A DNA stretch of 64,000 bases from Microtetraspora glauca (GTDB taxonomy: Bacteria > Actinomycetota > Actinomycetes > Streptosporangiales > Streptosporangiaceae): contig BBYL01000014.1 in assembly GCA_001570385.1 (NCBI GenBank), positions 62,001-126,000 of the forward strand, in the 5' to 3' direction. Below, piece by piece: positions 9,592 to 17,903 of the stretch. The notes under the pieces are model-generated. The model did no database searches. It was not told the DNA's origin and saw only the letters and a list, made by a program, of their open reading frames with translations. Made by a program: the position numbers and the translations under genes. The number at the start of each line of letters is the position of its first letter. The first letter of the stretch is position 1.

Positions 9592-9687
9592 AGTCCGGTT
9601 GACGTCCTCCCCTTCGTGAAGAGATCGACGTGCACGACCGTTCCGCGTTTCCCCCCGGCCTGAAGGCCTCCGCGCTGTAGATTCCCG
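9592..9687. mobile_element. Possible IS200/IS605-like terminal remnant
   Basis: GGTTGACGTCCTCCCC near 9598 and a later GGCC-TGAA-GGCC hairpin (9657-9668) with GATTCCC behind it resemble the terminal sequences of actinobacterial IS200/IS605 elements. No transposase or TnpB is present, and the rest of this roughly 195-nt gap shows nothing else. Pattern recognition only. Confidence 0.25.
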
Positions 9688-11157
9688 GTGATCTCTTTGA
9701 TCTCGTATTACACCGACCTCGCCCTCGGCCTGGTGCTCGCCTTCCTGTTGCTGTCACTGCTGGTCAGCGGCCTCAACGAGGGCATCGTCCGGCTGCTCGG
9801 CATCCGCAGCAAGTTCCTGTGGGCGTACCTGCGCGACACGCTCGACGGCGCGGAGGTCGCGGGCAGGGCCCCGGCGGTGCTCCGGTTCCTGATGCGCGCG
9901 CTCGACCGGTTCAAGGGCGTCGGGCGCTGGCTGCGGAACCGCCTGGCCGACCTGCTCCCGCCGTCCGGCACGGGGCGGTCCAGGCTGCCCGCGACCGTGC
10001 TCGGGGTGTTCGCCATGCTGCCGTTCGGCCGGGATCCTCGACCGGCCTTCAGCGCCCAGCCCGCGCCGGTGGAGAGCCCGCCGCTCGCGCCCGCTCCCGG
10101 CACGGTCGCCGCCGAGGCCGTCGCCGCCGACATGACGGCCGGCATGACGGCGGATCTTACGGCGGACATGACGGCGGCACCGGCCCACGGCCTGTCGGGC
10201 CTCGCCGTCCTCTCGACGCAGGGGATCGCGACACCGGACATCGCCGGCGTCGGGCTCGCCGATCCGGCGCACGGGCCGGGGCAGGCGGACCCGGAGGAGA
10301 CCGGACCATCCCCCTCCCCGTCCGCCGACCCGGCTCAGGCGGGGGCACAGGCGGGAGTTCCGGGAGGGACTGAGTCAGGGGCTCAGCCGGTGGTTCCGGC
10401 GGGGGAGGGCAAGTCCCTGGCCGAGCTCCTCCACGAGCGGCTGCAGGAGATCGACCATTCGACGCGGGGCAGGACGAACATCGCCCAGATCCCTCCCTCC
10501 CGCTTCGCCGTGGCGATGATGGAGATCGCCACCGACATGGGCGGCGTCGAGCGGATGATGCGGGACCTCGACATGCTCAAGAGTCCGCTCTACCGGCCGC
10601 TCAAGGCCGTATGGGACCGGGCGTCCCACGACGTCGACGCGTTCCGCAAGGGTGTCGAGGACTGGTTCGACGGCGAGATGGAGCGGCTGACGATCCTCTA
10701 CCGGAGGTACGTCCGCTGGGTGATCGCCGTGCTCAGCCTCACCGTCACGGTCCTGTTCGGCATGGACGCCCTGGAGTACGGCAAGTCGTTGCTGAACGAC
10801 AGCGCCTACCGCAGCTCGGTGGCGGCGTTCGCCCAGTCGGGCCCCGACGCGCTGGCACCGTTGAAGGAGCGGTGCGCGGCCGGCCAGGACACGTACTCCT
10901 GCGTGACCGAGGTGCTCAGCACGCCGGCGTTCGTGCAGATCTTCACGCACGCGCCGGTCGCGGTCGACATGAGCGCCGACGCCGGACCGGCCTGGACGTG
11001 GCGCGGCGGCGACTGGTGGAGCCGGGTGTCGTCCCCCGCCCACTGGCCCGGCTATCTCATCACCCTGATCGCGCTGCTGTTCGGCGCGCCCTTCTGGTGG
11101 GACATCCTGCGCCGCGTCACCGGCATCCGCTCCCGCGTCTCCACCCCGGAGAAGTGA
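9688..11157 (+). CDS. Uncharacterised membrane protein with Ala/Pro-rich middle
   Basis: Protein of 489 aa. It has an N-terminal membrane helix (residues about 9-30), a Pro/Ala-rich low-complexity middle (about 125-245) with a short repeat of the type MTAD/MTAG near 150, then a conserved helical domain. The motif VEDWFDGEMERL, leading into a membrane segment (VIAVLSLTVTVLFG), is also found in unnamed bacterial inner-membrane proteins; two more hydrophobic stretches close the protein. GTG start without a clear ribosome site. It stands alone between glnE and a gene remnant. Function unknown. Confidence 0.72.
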   Translation: MISLISYYTDLALGLVLAFLLLSLLVSGLNEGIVRLLGIRSKFLWAYLRDTLDGAEVAGRAPAVLRFLMRALDRFKGVGRWLRNRLADLLPPSGTGRSRLPATVLGVFAMLPFGRDPRPAFSAQPAPVESPPLAPAPGTVAAEAVAADMTAGMTADLTADMTAAPAHGLSGLAVLSTQGIATPDIAGVGLADPAHGPGQADPEETGPSPSPSADPAQAGAQAGVPGGTESGAQPVVPAGEGKSLAELLHERLQEIDHSTRGRTNIAQIPPSRFAVAMMEIATDMGGVERMMRDLDMLKSPLYRPLKAVWDRASHDVDAFRKGVEDWFDGEMERLTILYRRYVRWVIAVLSLTVTVLFGMDALEYGKSLLNDSAYRSSVAAFAQSGPDALAPLKERCAAGQDTYSCVTEVLSTPAFVQIFTHAPVAVDMSADAGPAWTWRGGDWWSRVSSPAHWPGYLITLIALLFGAPFWWDILRRVTGIRSRVSTPEK

Positions 11158-11160
11158 CCG

Positions 11161-11304
11161 TCAGCGCATGAGCAGGCCGGGGAGGGCGGGCAGGTCGGCC
11201 ACGCCGGGCAGCAGGTGCGTGTGCCGCTCCGCGCCCAGGCCGACGGCGTCGAGCTTCCCCGTCAGAACACCGATGACGAAGCGCGCGCCCGCGTTCGTGC
11301 TCGT
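11161..11304 (-). pseudogene. C-terminal remnant of a HAD-family phosphatase
   Basis: The minus strand encodes an open stretch of 47 codons bounded by an in-frame stop at 11305-11307. Its translation (NAGARFVIGVLTGKLD, then HTHLLPGVADLP) fits the end of phosphoglycolate-phosphatase-like HAD hydrolases. The rest of the enzyme, including the DxD nucleophile motif, is missing. Read as a decayed gene; a random match is possible but the fit is good. Confidence 0.5.
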
Positions 11305-11347
11305 TCAGCACCGCATGGGGCGCAGGGATACGCGCACGGGGACGGGG

Positions 11348-11851
11348 TCAGTCGCCGGTGACGCCGTCGGCCATCTCCCTGAGGATGTCGATGTGCCCGT
11401 TGTGCCGGGCGGTCTCCTCGATCAGATGCATGATGATCCAGCGCAGTTCGACGTGCTTGCCGTCCCGGACCGGGCGCTTCGCCAGGGTGTCCAACTCCAT
11501 GGACGCCACCAGTTCGCGGTAACGGGCGCTCTGGGCCTCGTACTCCGCCAGCAGCTGGGCGATCGGGAAGTCCGGGCCGATCCGCATCTCGCGGTCGGGG
11601 TCCTCGCGCGTCCACGGGCCCTCGTCCTCCTCGCCGAGGAGGACGACCTGTATCCAGGAGTACTCCACCCAGCGCAGATGGCTGACCAACCCGGAGATCG
11701 TCATGAGCGGCGAGCCCGGGAGGGGAGCACTGGCGGCGTTCTCGTCCGAGAGCCCCTCACACTTGGCGTGAACGGTGGCACGGGCGTAGTCGAGGAAGGT
11801 CGTCAGCATGGTGCGCTCATCGAAGGACGAGGGCATGTCGGTGCGTGTCAT
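11348..11851 (-). CDS. DinB/DUF664 family protein
   Basis: About 167 aa with the four-helix DinB-like fold often seen in actinobacterial mycothiol- or bacillithiol-dependent enzymes. Metal-ligand histidines are visible in HLRWVEYSW (near residue 60) and in HLIEETARHNGHID (near 145). ATG 11851 is preferred because AAGGA lies 8 nt upstream; ATG 11860 is possible. Role not assignable: thiol transferase or detoxification is usual for the family. Confidence 0.85.
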   Translation of the reverse strand: MTRTDMPSSFDERTMLTTFLDYARATVHAKCEGLSDENAASAPLPGSPLMTISGLVSHLRWVEYSWIQVVLLGEEDEGPWTREDPDREMRIGPDFPIAQLLAEYEAQSARYRELVASMELDTLAKRPVRDGKHVELRWIIMHLIEETARHNGHIDILREMADGVTGD

Positions 11852-11956
11852 GCGTCGCATCCTTCATGGGCGCGTTCAGGCTGTCCAGCCAATAAGCCCG
11901 AGGCCGGACGACCTTCGTGCGCCGACGGCTCCTCCGTACGGCCCGGTCTCCCGCGG

Positions 11957-12619
11957 TCAACGAGTGTGGCGGGTACCCGGCTCGTAGAGGCGGGTGGCGT
12001 ATCCGGGCCCGTAGTACTGCTCCAGCTCCTCCAGCGTCTCCTCCGTCTGCTGGACGCTCTTGACGATCCGCGCGTGCGACGGCAGCACGTCCGGATTCCA
12101 CGTCTCCGGCTTCCACAACGACGAGCGGAGGAACGCCTTCGCGCAGTGGAAGAAGATCTGCTCGATCTCGACGATGAGGGCCAGCTGCGGCCGGTGCTCC
12201 TTGACGATCATCTGGTCGAAGAACGGCGCCTCGCGTACCAGCCGGGCCCTGCCGTTGATCCGCAGCGTCTCGGTACGGCCCGGCACCAGGTAGATGAGGC
12301 CGACGTGCGGGTTGGCCAGCACGTTGAGGAAGCCGTCCGCCCTGCGGTTTCCCGGCCGTTCCGGGATCGCGATCGTGGTGTCGTCCAGGACGAGGGTGAA
12401 CCCCGCCGGGTCGCCCTTCGGGGAGACGTCGCAGGTCCCGTCCGCGCCGGCGGTGGCGATCAGGCAGAACGGCGAGGCGGCCAGCCACTCCCGGTCCCGT
12501 TCGTGCAGCGACACACGCTCCTTGGTGACCGCCCTCGGCATCGGATCGCCCAGCAGCTCGCGGAGCTCGGCCTCCGAAGTGATCTCCATCAACCCTGTGA
12601 ACCCGGCGCTTTCCGGCAT
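11957..12619 (-). CDS. Pyridoxamine 5'-phosphate oxidase-family flavoprotein
   Basis: FMN- or F420-binding split-barrel protein of about 220 aa, resembling the MSMEG_1061/DR_2398-type PPOX group. Core motifs are FCLIATAGADGTCDVSPKGD (cofactor-binding strands) and ERPGNRRADGFLNV (phosphate-binding loop), followed by IYLVPGRTETLRINGRARL. The C-terminal part is helical and charged. Start at ATG 12619 because GGGAGAGG precedes it; the frame remains open up to 12703. Probably a small oxidoreductase; substrate unknown. Confidence 0.85.
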   Translation of the reverse strand: MPESAGFTGLMEITSEAELRELLGDPMPRAVTKERVSLHERDREWLAASPFCLIATAGADGTCDVSPKGDPAGFTLVLDDTTIAIPERPGNRRADGFLNVLANPHVGLIYLVPGRTETLRINGRARLVREAPFFDQMIVKEHRPQLALIVEIEQIFFHCAKAFLRSSLWKPETWNPDVLPSHARIVKSVQQTEETLEELEQYYGPGYATRLYEPGTRHTR

Positions 12620-12793
12620 GCCCTCTCCCATCGTTGTGTGCGATCGGCCGTTGCCGAGCATACTTCGTGGCTTTTCGTCCGATTGGGTGTCTCCGTCGTC
12701 CACGGCGTCGGACGCGTTCGATCTCGCACTCCGAGCGCCTCCTTCTTCGCCGGATGAAGCCGGCGCGTGTCCCGCCAGTCGGCGCGATGCGAG

Positions 12794-13111
12794 TCAGGGG
12801 GTGGGCGTATCAGTCGTGGGGGTGCGGCGGGTGGGGAGGAGGGTTCCGGCGAGCAGCGTTCCGGCCAGGACGACCGCGGAGTTGATCAGGATGGCGAAGC
12901 CGACGCCGGACAGGACCACGCCGGGACCGGAGGCGCCCAGACCAGCCATCCTGGCCGTGGCGAGCGCACTCATGATCGGAATACCCATGGTGATGCCGAC
13001 CTGCTGGGTCATCATGGCCAGGCCGGTGGCCAGGCCCTGCTCCTCGTCCGGCACCCCGGACGTCGCGGTGACCATGAAGCCGACGATGGCGAGCATGTTG
13101 CCGAAGCCCAT
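12794..13111 (-). pseudogene. C-terminal fragment of an MFS transporter
   Basis: The 105-codon open frame encodes only the last membrane helices of a DHA2-type MFS drug exporter (GVPDEEQGLATGLAMMTQQV is the typical loop-helix near TM11, then two hydrophobic helices). The first ten or so helices are missing. Next to it, on the plus strand at about 13118-13243, an unrelated C-terminal coding tail (LTDPRQGRLFAAVIAAAICD, ending in TGA) resembles the end of a TetR regulator. The two look like neighbours joined by a deletion that removed their start regions. Confidence 0.6.
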
Positions 13112-13266
13112 CTGGTGCGGCGCACGCTGACCGACCCGCGCCAGGGGCGGCTCTTCGCCGCGGTGATCGCGGCCGCCATCTGTGACGAGCGTGCGGCCGA
13201 GGCCGCCGTCGCCGCCGCCCGCGCCGGTGCGTACGTCAGTTGATCACGATGGCGCCGGGCCCGGCG

Positions 13267-13749
13267 TCACCTGTTGCCCCGTAGCCATCCGAACAGGGAG
13301 CGTTCCTTGGGCCGTCGCTCCGGGGGAGCGGCGGCGGGCGGCGTCCGGGCCGGCTGCCGCTCCCTCCAGTCGCGTACGACCTCGTCGACGTCGAAGGGCG
13401 CCAGATTCAGCGGCGGACCCGACATCGCCTTCCGGGTCCCCTCGACGATCTTCTCGTTGATGTCCGCGATGATCTTCCGTACCTCGGCCTCCGACCTCGC
13501 TCCCGCCGCTGCGGCGCGGGCCTCCTCGGCCTCCTTGCGCAGGGCGAGCGTGCCGGGCAGAGGAAGCGTCAGGTTCTCCTCGCGCAGCTTCTGCTTGATC
13601 CACCACATCTCGTCGTACGGCTTGCCCTGGTCGGGGAGGGGCTTCCCCGCGCCGGGCAGGTTGTCGAACAGGCCGCGCTCGGTGCCCTCGCGTATCTGCC
13701 GGTCGATCCAGCTCTCGAAGCTGACCCCGGGTGGTTTGCGCTCCGTCAC
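13267..13749 (-). CDS. DUF1992 (DnaJ-C28-like) family protein
   Basis: Protein of 160 aa matching the DUF1992 family: N-terminal SWIDRQIREGTERGLFDNLP followed by GAGKPLPDQGKPYDEMWW, a helical middle and a proline-rich tail (PARTPPAAAPPERRP). In eukaryotes this domain occurs in DNAJC28; the bacterial role is unknown. GTG start with GGGAGG seven bases upstream. No linked pathway genes. Confidence 0.88.
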   Translation of the reverse strand: MTERKPPGVSFESWIDRQIREGTERGLFDNLPGAGKPLPDQGKPYDEMWWIKQKLREENLTLPLPGTLALRKEAEEARAAAAGARSEAEVRKIIADINEKIVEGTRKAMSGPPLNLAPFDVDEVVRDWRERQPARTPPAAAPPERRPKERSLFGWLRGNR

Positions 13750-13818
13750 AGAATCGCCTCCCGTCGCCCGTCGATATACGCAGCCTAACCGCGCGCCGGT
13801 ACGCGCGCCCGGGGCCGG

Positions 13819-14415
13819 TCAGGCGGCGCCGGGGATGGTGACGTTCTGCTCCTTGAACGGGTAGCCGGTGTTCGTGGCGTCACGCTGCAGGCCGTCCATC
13901 GACGTCTTGCCGGCCTCGACATCGGCATTCGTGGCGGTGCCGCCCTTCAGCTTGTCGGTGAGGCTGGTGAACCGGTCGCTGGCGGCCTCGACGGCTTTGC
14001 ACAGCGTCGGATTACCCACGGCGAAGCCCTTGGCGACCTTCAACTGGTGCAGGGCGAAGGCACCCGCCACCGCCGCCTTCACGAAAGCGCGCTTCCGCTT
14101 CTCCGCCCCGGCCTCGAAGCCGCCGCTGCGCAGGGGCTTGTAGACATAGCGATGGAAGGCGCCCAGCGCGAGACCCGCGTGCAGCGCGAAGCGGGTCTTG
14201 GCGAACCGCCTGGTGTTGCCCGCCGTCGGGCATGGGGCGTTGTACTCAGGCCCGGTGGTCGGGGACGGCGCGGCGATCACCTGCGCGACTGTGGCGGCCG
14301 CTCCTTGGGGCGCCGGGATGGTGGTCCTGTCGCCGCCGCAGCCGACGAGCAGCGTCCCCGCCAGCAGAGCCGGCGCCGCGTGTGCGGTAATGCGTCGAAT
14401 GCTCCGTTCACCCAC
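13819..14415 (-). CDS. Conserved actinobacterial lipoprotein
   Basis: Exported lipoprotein of 198 aa. A basic N-terminus and hydrophobic stretch end in the lipobox LLVGC (Cys near residue 26), followed by a Thr/Pro/Ala linker. The mature domain begins near CPTAGNTRRFAKTRFALHAG and is mostly helical (LALGAFHRYVYKPLRSGGF). Similar unnamed lipoproteins are known in Streptomyces. GTG start after a GGGGG ribosome site. Function unknown. Confidence 0.82.
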   Translation of the reverse strand: MGERSIRRITAHAAPALLAGTLLVGCGGDRTTIPAPQGAAATVAQVIAAPSPTTGPEYNAPCPTAGNTRRFAKTRFALHAGLALGAFHRYVYKPLRSGGFEAGAEKRKRAFVKAAVAGAFALHQLKVAKGFAVGNPTLCKAVEAASDRFTSLTDKLKGGTATNADVEAGKTSMDGLQRDATNTGYPFKEQNVTIPGAA

Positions 14416-14876
14416 TTCGTCCCCCTATGGATCCGTGGTGGATTTCGTCACGCATAGGTCCGCGCTCCCAGGGGTGTCCCGGATGCCGGACCATCGCGGG
14501 GCGGTGTGCCCATCACCCTTCGTTCGCCGAGTTCATCCGCTCCCGGAAGTCGTGTGACGCCGCCCCTGGACTGGTCGTCGGGTGTCGCGGGCGGGGCTGA
14601 GCGGCCGTCGTATCACGAGCTTGCCGCCCTGGTCGCGGATAAGCGCGCCTTTGCCACCTCCGGGTCGTCTCAACGCCATGGCCGGTTGGACACTTTGGAA
14701 TCGGCTGACCGTTGCCGCCCATGGACGGAAGCCCTGCCGACGGTGGTGGGCGGCGCCGTGGGACAGCGGACGTCCTGTGCCGTCGAAGCCGGCCCTGACC
14801 CAGTGGCCCGGCGGCGCGTAACCTATCCGATGGTCTTTCCCGGGGAGGAAACCGGCGCGGTCGGCGAGGGAGGCGT
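14416..14876. other. 461-nt gap without a recognisable gene
   Basis: No frame gives a convincing protein. One plus-strand frame near 14620 has PSYHELAALVADKRA, faintly like the start of an IS66-type transposase, too short to call. The promoters of the flanking divergent lipoprotein and LuxR genes must lie here. Confidence 0.5.
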
Positions 14877-15602
14877 GTGGACGAGAGCGTGTCGCTGGCC
14901 CAGCTGGCTCATCGGCTGGAGGAGGTGGTGGGCGAACTGCGCGGCATCCCCGTCGACGTCGAGCGGCTGGACGACAGCGAACTCGTTCGGCAGCAGATCG
15001 CGCAGGCCGCCCGCTCGGCCGGTGAGCTGCGCGCCATGCACCCGGTGGGCTCGCCGGAGAAGGATCGCCACGAGCAGAAGAGCAGGCGCGACGTGCTTGA
15101 CGCTCTGCGGCGCGGCGTGGCGATGCGCACGATCGTCCACGCGAGCGTGCTGGATGACCCCCGCAAGGCCGCGAGGATCAGGGAACTGCACGCCGCCGGC
15201 GACCTGCACCGTGTCGTCGACGAGCCGATTCAGCAGTTGCTCGTCTTCGATCGTGCGGTGGCGTTCGTCCGGATCACCCCCGTCGCCTACGCTCCGGGTG
15301 CCTTGGTGATCAGGCAGCAGAGCCTGATCGCCACCCTCGTCGACCTGTTCGAGCAGACCTGGACCAGGGCCAGGGAGGTCACCGAGCCCGCTCAGCGACT
15401 GACGCCGCGCGAGCGCGAGGTGCTCGCGCTGATCGCCGAAGGACGTTCCAACAGCGCCGTCGCCCGCGCCCTGTCGATCACCGAGGCGGCCGTCGGCAAG
15501 CACGTGGCCAGCGTGTTCGCCAAGCTGGAGCTACCCGCCACGGAGGACGACAACCGGCGGGTGCTGGCGGTGCTCGCCTATCTGCGCGGCGCGGCGAGGT
15601 AG
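14877..15602 (+). CDS. LuxR-family transcriptional regulator
   Basis: DNA-binding regulator of 241 aa. The N-terminal half is a helical TrmB/phospholipase-D-like sensory region (ending DEPIQQLLVFDRAVAFV). The C-terminal LuxR helix-turn-helix (LTPREREVLALIAEGRSNSA, then ITEAAVGKHVASVFAKLEL) occupies residues about 170-235. There is no receiver domain, so phosphorylation control is unlikely. GTG start after GAGGGAGG-like sequence. It may act on the adjacent membrane-protein gene 61 nt downstream. Confidence 0.9.
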   Translation: MDESVSLAQLAHRLEEVVGELRGIPVDVERLDDSELVRQQIAQAARSAGELRAMHPVGSPEKDRHEQKSRRDVLDALRRGVAMRTIVHASVLDDPRKAARIRELHAAGDLHRVVDEPIQQLLVFDRAVAFVRITPVAYAPGALVIRQQSLIATLVDLFEQTWTRAREVTEPAQRLTPREREVLALIAEGRSNSAVARALSITEAAVGKHVASVFAKLELPATEDDNRRVLAVLAYLRGAAR

Positions 15603-15663
15603 TGCCAGGCCTACCTCGTCCTCGCCCTGGCCCCCATGCGGAGGCGATCCCGCGCCGATTTCA

Positions 15664-16209
15664 ATGAACGCCATGCAGCGAATAACCGGATTGCTGGTCG
15701 GCGCCGTCTTCGGCGCGGTTTTCGTCCTCGTCAACGCACAGAGCCCGCTGAGCGCCGTGGTGGTGAATCTTCTACGGGTGTCCGCCTGCCTGGGGGCCGC
15801 GAGCGTTCTCACCATGTGGTTTTTCACCGCCCGGAGGGAGCGGTCCGCCGAGGGGCGGCGGCGGAACATGTTCGGGCGGGGTTACCTGATCGTCGTCGCC
15901 GCGGAGGCGATCCTGATCTTCGGGGGGATCCGCGTGCTGGCCGCCTGGGGACGCCCTGAGCAGGCGAACGTGGCCTGGGTGGCGTTCGTGGTCGGTGTGC
16001 ACTTCATCGCGCTGGCGCCGATCTGGAAGGACTGGGGCATCGCCGTACCCGGTGTGGCGCTCACCCTGCTCGGCGCCACAGGACTCGTCCTGGCATCGAC
16101 GGTCGCCGTCGCCTGGGTGCCGTTCGTCGGCGGCGTGCTGCCGGGGGTGGTGCTCCTGATCGGCAGCATCACCTTCGGCCGGCGCACGATGGCAGCGCGG
16201 CCGGCCTAG
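15664..16209 (+). CDS. Small integral membrane protein, function unknown
   Basis: 181 aa with five predicted membrane helices: residues about 7-25, 32-52, 75-95, 101-125 and 130-172 (split by a short turn). The loop RRERSAEGRRRNMFGRG is basic and presumably cytoplasmic. No catalytic motif. It follows the LuxR gene in the same direction, which suggests linked expression. No family assigned. Confidence 0.7.
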   Translation: MNAMQRITGLLVGAVFGAVFVLVNAQSPLSAVVVNLLRVSACLGAASVLTMWFFTARRERSAEGRRRNMFGRGYLIVVAAEAILIFGGIRVLAAWGRPEQANVAWVAFVVGVHFIALAPIWKDWGIAVPGVALTLLGATGLVLASTVAVAWVPFVGGVLPGVVLLIGSITFGRRTMAARPA

Positions 16210-16561
16210 GCGGTACTGCCCTCGTTGCCGCTGCCGTGGCGATCACAGGGAAAGATCCCCCGAGCCGTGATCGGCCCGAGCAATCGTGTTCCGTCTCCGT
16301 TCAGCCCTCGGCCCAGGGAAGCTTGAGCGTGCAACGCGGAAAGCCCGCAGCAAGGGAAGGGCAGGCCCTCGCAGAGCTCGCCGCCCTGTTCGGTCGGTAG
16401 ACGCGGGCCGGTGGGGTGCGCTCGTGTAAGACGGCGCTGCTGCATGGGCTGCTGTACAGCCATGCCGGGTCTCGCGCTGCGCCTCGTCGTCGACGCCAGC
16501 CGCGGGGCAGGCGGGTGAAAAACAGATGTCGGCGGCGGGACAGACCGCTTAGCCTGCGGGG
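16210..16561. other. 352-nt gap, no gene seen
   Basis: No frame shows a recognisable domain. A short plus-strand frame ending near 16400 (REGQALAELAALFGR, stop) could be a decayed C-terminus but matches nothing I know. Confidence 0.4.
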
Positions 16562-17110
16562 GTGGAGCTTCGAGAAGAGCGGCCGGGCGATGCGGGCGCG
16601 GTGCGTCATGTCCATCTGCGAGCGTTCGGCGATCACGGAAGAATCGTGGCCGATCTGGTCGACAGCCTGCGCGACGGGATCCGCTCCGGCGGGGGGTTCG
16701 CTCTCGTGGCCGAGGACGCCGGGCAGGTCGTCGGGCACGTCATGTTCACCCGCAGCCTGCTCGATGCTCCGCGGCGGCTGGTCGATGTGCGGGTGCTCAG
16801 CCCGCTGGGTGTGCTGCCCGAGCGTCAGCGGCAGGGCATCGGCTCGGCCCTGGTCCGCGCTGGGCTCGAGACTCTGACCGAAGGGGAGAGCCCCCTCGTC
16901 TTCCTGGAAGGCGGCCCCGGCTACTACTCCCGCTTCGGGTTCACCCCGGGGGCCGAGTTGGGCTTCCGCAAGCCGTCCCTGCGCATCCCCGACCCCGCCT
17001 TTCAGGTGATCAGGCTTCCGGCGTACGAGCCGTGGATGACGGGGACGCTGGTCTACTCCGAGCCGTTCTGGCGTCACGACGCCGTCGGGCTCCGCGACCT
17101 CGACGCCTGA
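16562..17110 (+). CDS. GNAT-family N-acetyltransferase
   Basis: Acetyl-CoA-dependent N-acyltransferase of 182 aa, closest in layout to the YhbS-like group. The acetyl-CoA loop is PERQRQGIGSALVRAG (residues about 82-97), preceded by the central strand VRVLSPLGVLP; the region FLEGGPGYYSRFGF is the usual beta6-beta7 end. GTG start. Substrate unknown. Flanked by non-coding sequence on both sides. Confidence 0.9.
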   Translation: MELREERPGDAGAVRHVHLRAFGDHGRIVADLVDSLRDGIRSGGGFALVAEDAGQVVGHVMFTRSLLDAPRRLVDVRVLSPLGVLPERQRQGIGSALVRAGLETLTEGESPLVFLEGGPGYYSRFGFTPGAELGFRKPSLRIPDPAFQVIRLPAYEPWMTGTLVYSEPFWRHDAVGLRDLDA

Positions 17111-17402
17111 TGGCGCCGGCGACGTAGGGTCAGGCCTGACCTCGAGCCGCCCTGTAGGCCGGCGATGAGCCGGTGGGCCGTGACCAGAAGATCCCGGTCC
17201 GTCCTGGCGCTCCCGTCCTGGACTTCATCCACCAACCCCTGTACCCGTGGATGCTTCCAATCGAGAATGGGTGTGGCCGCCAGGCTGCCCTCGACCGTTG
17301 CCCGACGGGAAACAGCAGCACGACGGCACCATGACGCCGAAAAAACCGACTTCGTATTCTGAACGTATCGGCCTCTATTGCCATGTCAACAGGGGAGGGA
17401 AC

Positions 17403-17627
17403 GTGCGCGAGGTGGTCCGTGCCAACGATCCGGCGCTGATCTCGGCTGTCGAAGCGTTGCTGCTGGAAGCCGAGATCCCCTATCAGATCGCGGATCAGAA
17501 CATGAGCATTCTTGAAGGCGGCATCGGTGCCTTCCCCCGAAGGGTGCTCGTCGACGATTCCCGGGAAGAGGAAGCGCGCCGGCTTCTGGTGGACGCCGGA
17601 ATTCCGCCGAAGGGCATGCGGCTCTAA
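17403..17627 (+). CDS. DUF2007-domain small protein
   Basis: 74-aa protein consisting of one DUF2007 (putative signal-transducing) domain: VREVVRANDPALISAVEALL, then a ligand-type loop and RVLVDDSREEEARRLLVDAG. GTG 17403 is chosen because GGGGAGGG stands directly upstream. The preceding 60 nt are unusually AT-rich for the window and probably hold the promoter. Terminated by the hairpin at 17639. Confidence 0.8.
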   Translation: MREVVRANDPALISAVEALLLEAEIPYQIADQNMSILEGGIGAFPRRVLVDDSREEEARRLLVDAGIPPKGMRL

Positions 17628-17638
17628 GCGATCGGGCC

Positions 17639-17668
17639 GACCGGGCCGGACGCCCGTCCGGCCCGGTC
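17639..17668. terminator. 13-bp perfect hairpin after the DUF2007 gene
   Basis: GACCGGGCCGGAC (17639-17651) pairs with 17656-17668 around the 4-nt loop GCCC, 12 nt after the stop codon. Confidence 0.75.
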
Positions 17669-17678
17669 GCGTCCTGGG

Positions 17679-17859
17679 GTTGCTGTCCGGAGTCGTGCCG
17701 AGTTCCTCGGGCACCATGACCCCGAGCTCCACGCTTCGGACGTACACACACCTCATGCCGTCGGGTGAGCAGCGCATGCGGAAGGCCATCGATCGTGCCC
17801 TCGGTGGAGTGCCGGCCGATGGCCTTCCATTGAACGCGAGTGCCCTGGATGTGCCCTGA
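17679..17859 (+). pseudogene. Frameshifted C-terminal remnant of a tyrosine-recombinase integrase
   Basis: One frame reads RAEFLGHHDP and a second, reached by a shift near 17725, reads SSTLRTYTHLMPSGEQRMRK. Together they reproduce the C-terminus of actinobacterial phage/ICE integrases (LGHxDP, then TLRTYTHLMPS, holding the catalytic Tyr). The catalytic core is gone. It marks a former integrated element; no attachment site or tRNA is visible beside it. Confidence 0.65.
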
Positions 17860-17890
17860 GCGGGTGGCACGAGGCCATCTGCTCAGGGCA
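17852..17890 (-). terminator. Inverted repeat downstream of glnA
   Basis: TGCCCTGAGC (17852-17861) and GCTCAGGGCA (17881-17890) form a perfect 10-bp stem with a 19-nt loop, 14 nt beyond the glnA stop codon. Confidence 0.6.
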
Positions 17891-17903
17891 ACGTCTTACG
17901 GGA

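Noticed and set aside
14506..14821. Possible IS66-type transposase N-terminus (PSYHELAALV)
   Set aside because: Only about ten residues fit, and no other transposase part is nearby.
17111..17340. Minus-strand frame reading PILDWKHPRVQGLVDEV and on, faintly transglutaminase-like
   Set aside because: No start codon or ribosome site, runs without a stop into the antisense of the acetyltransferase gene, and the similarity is too short to trust.
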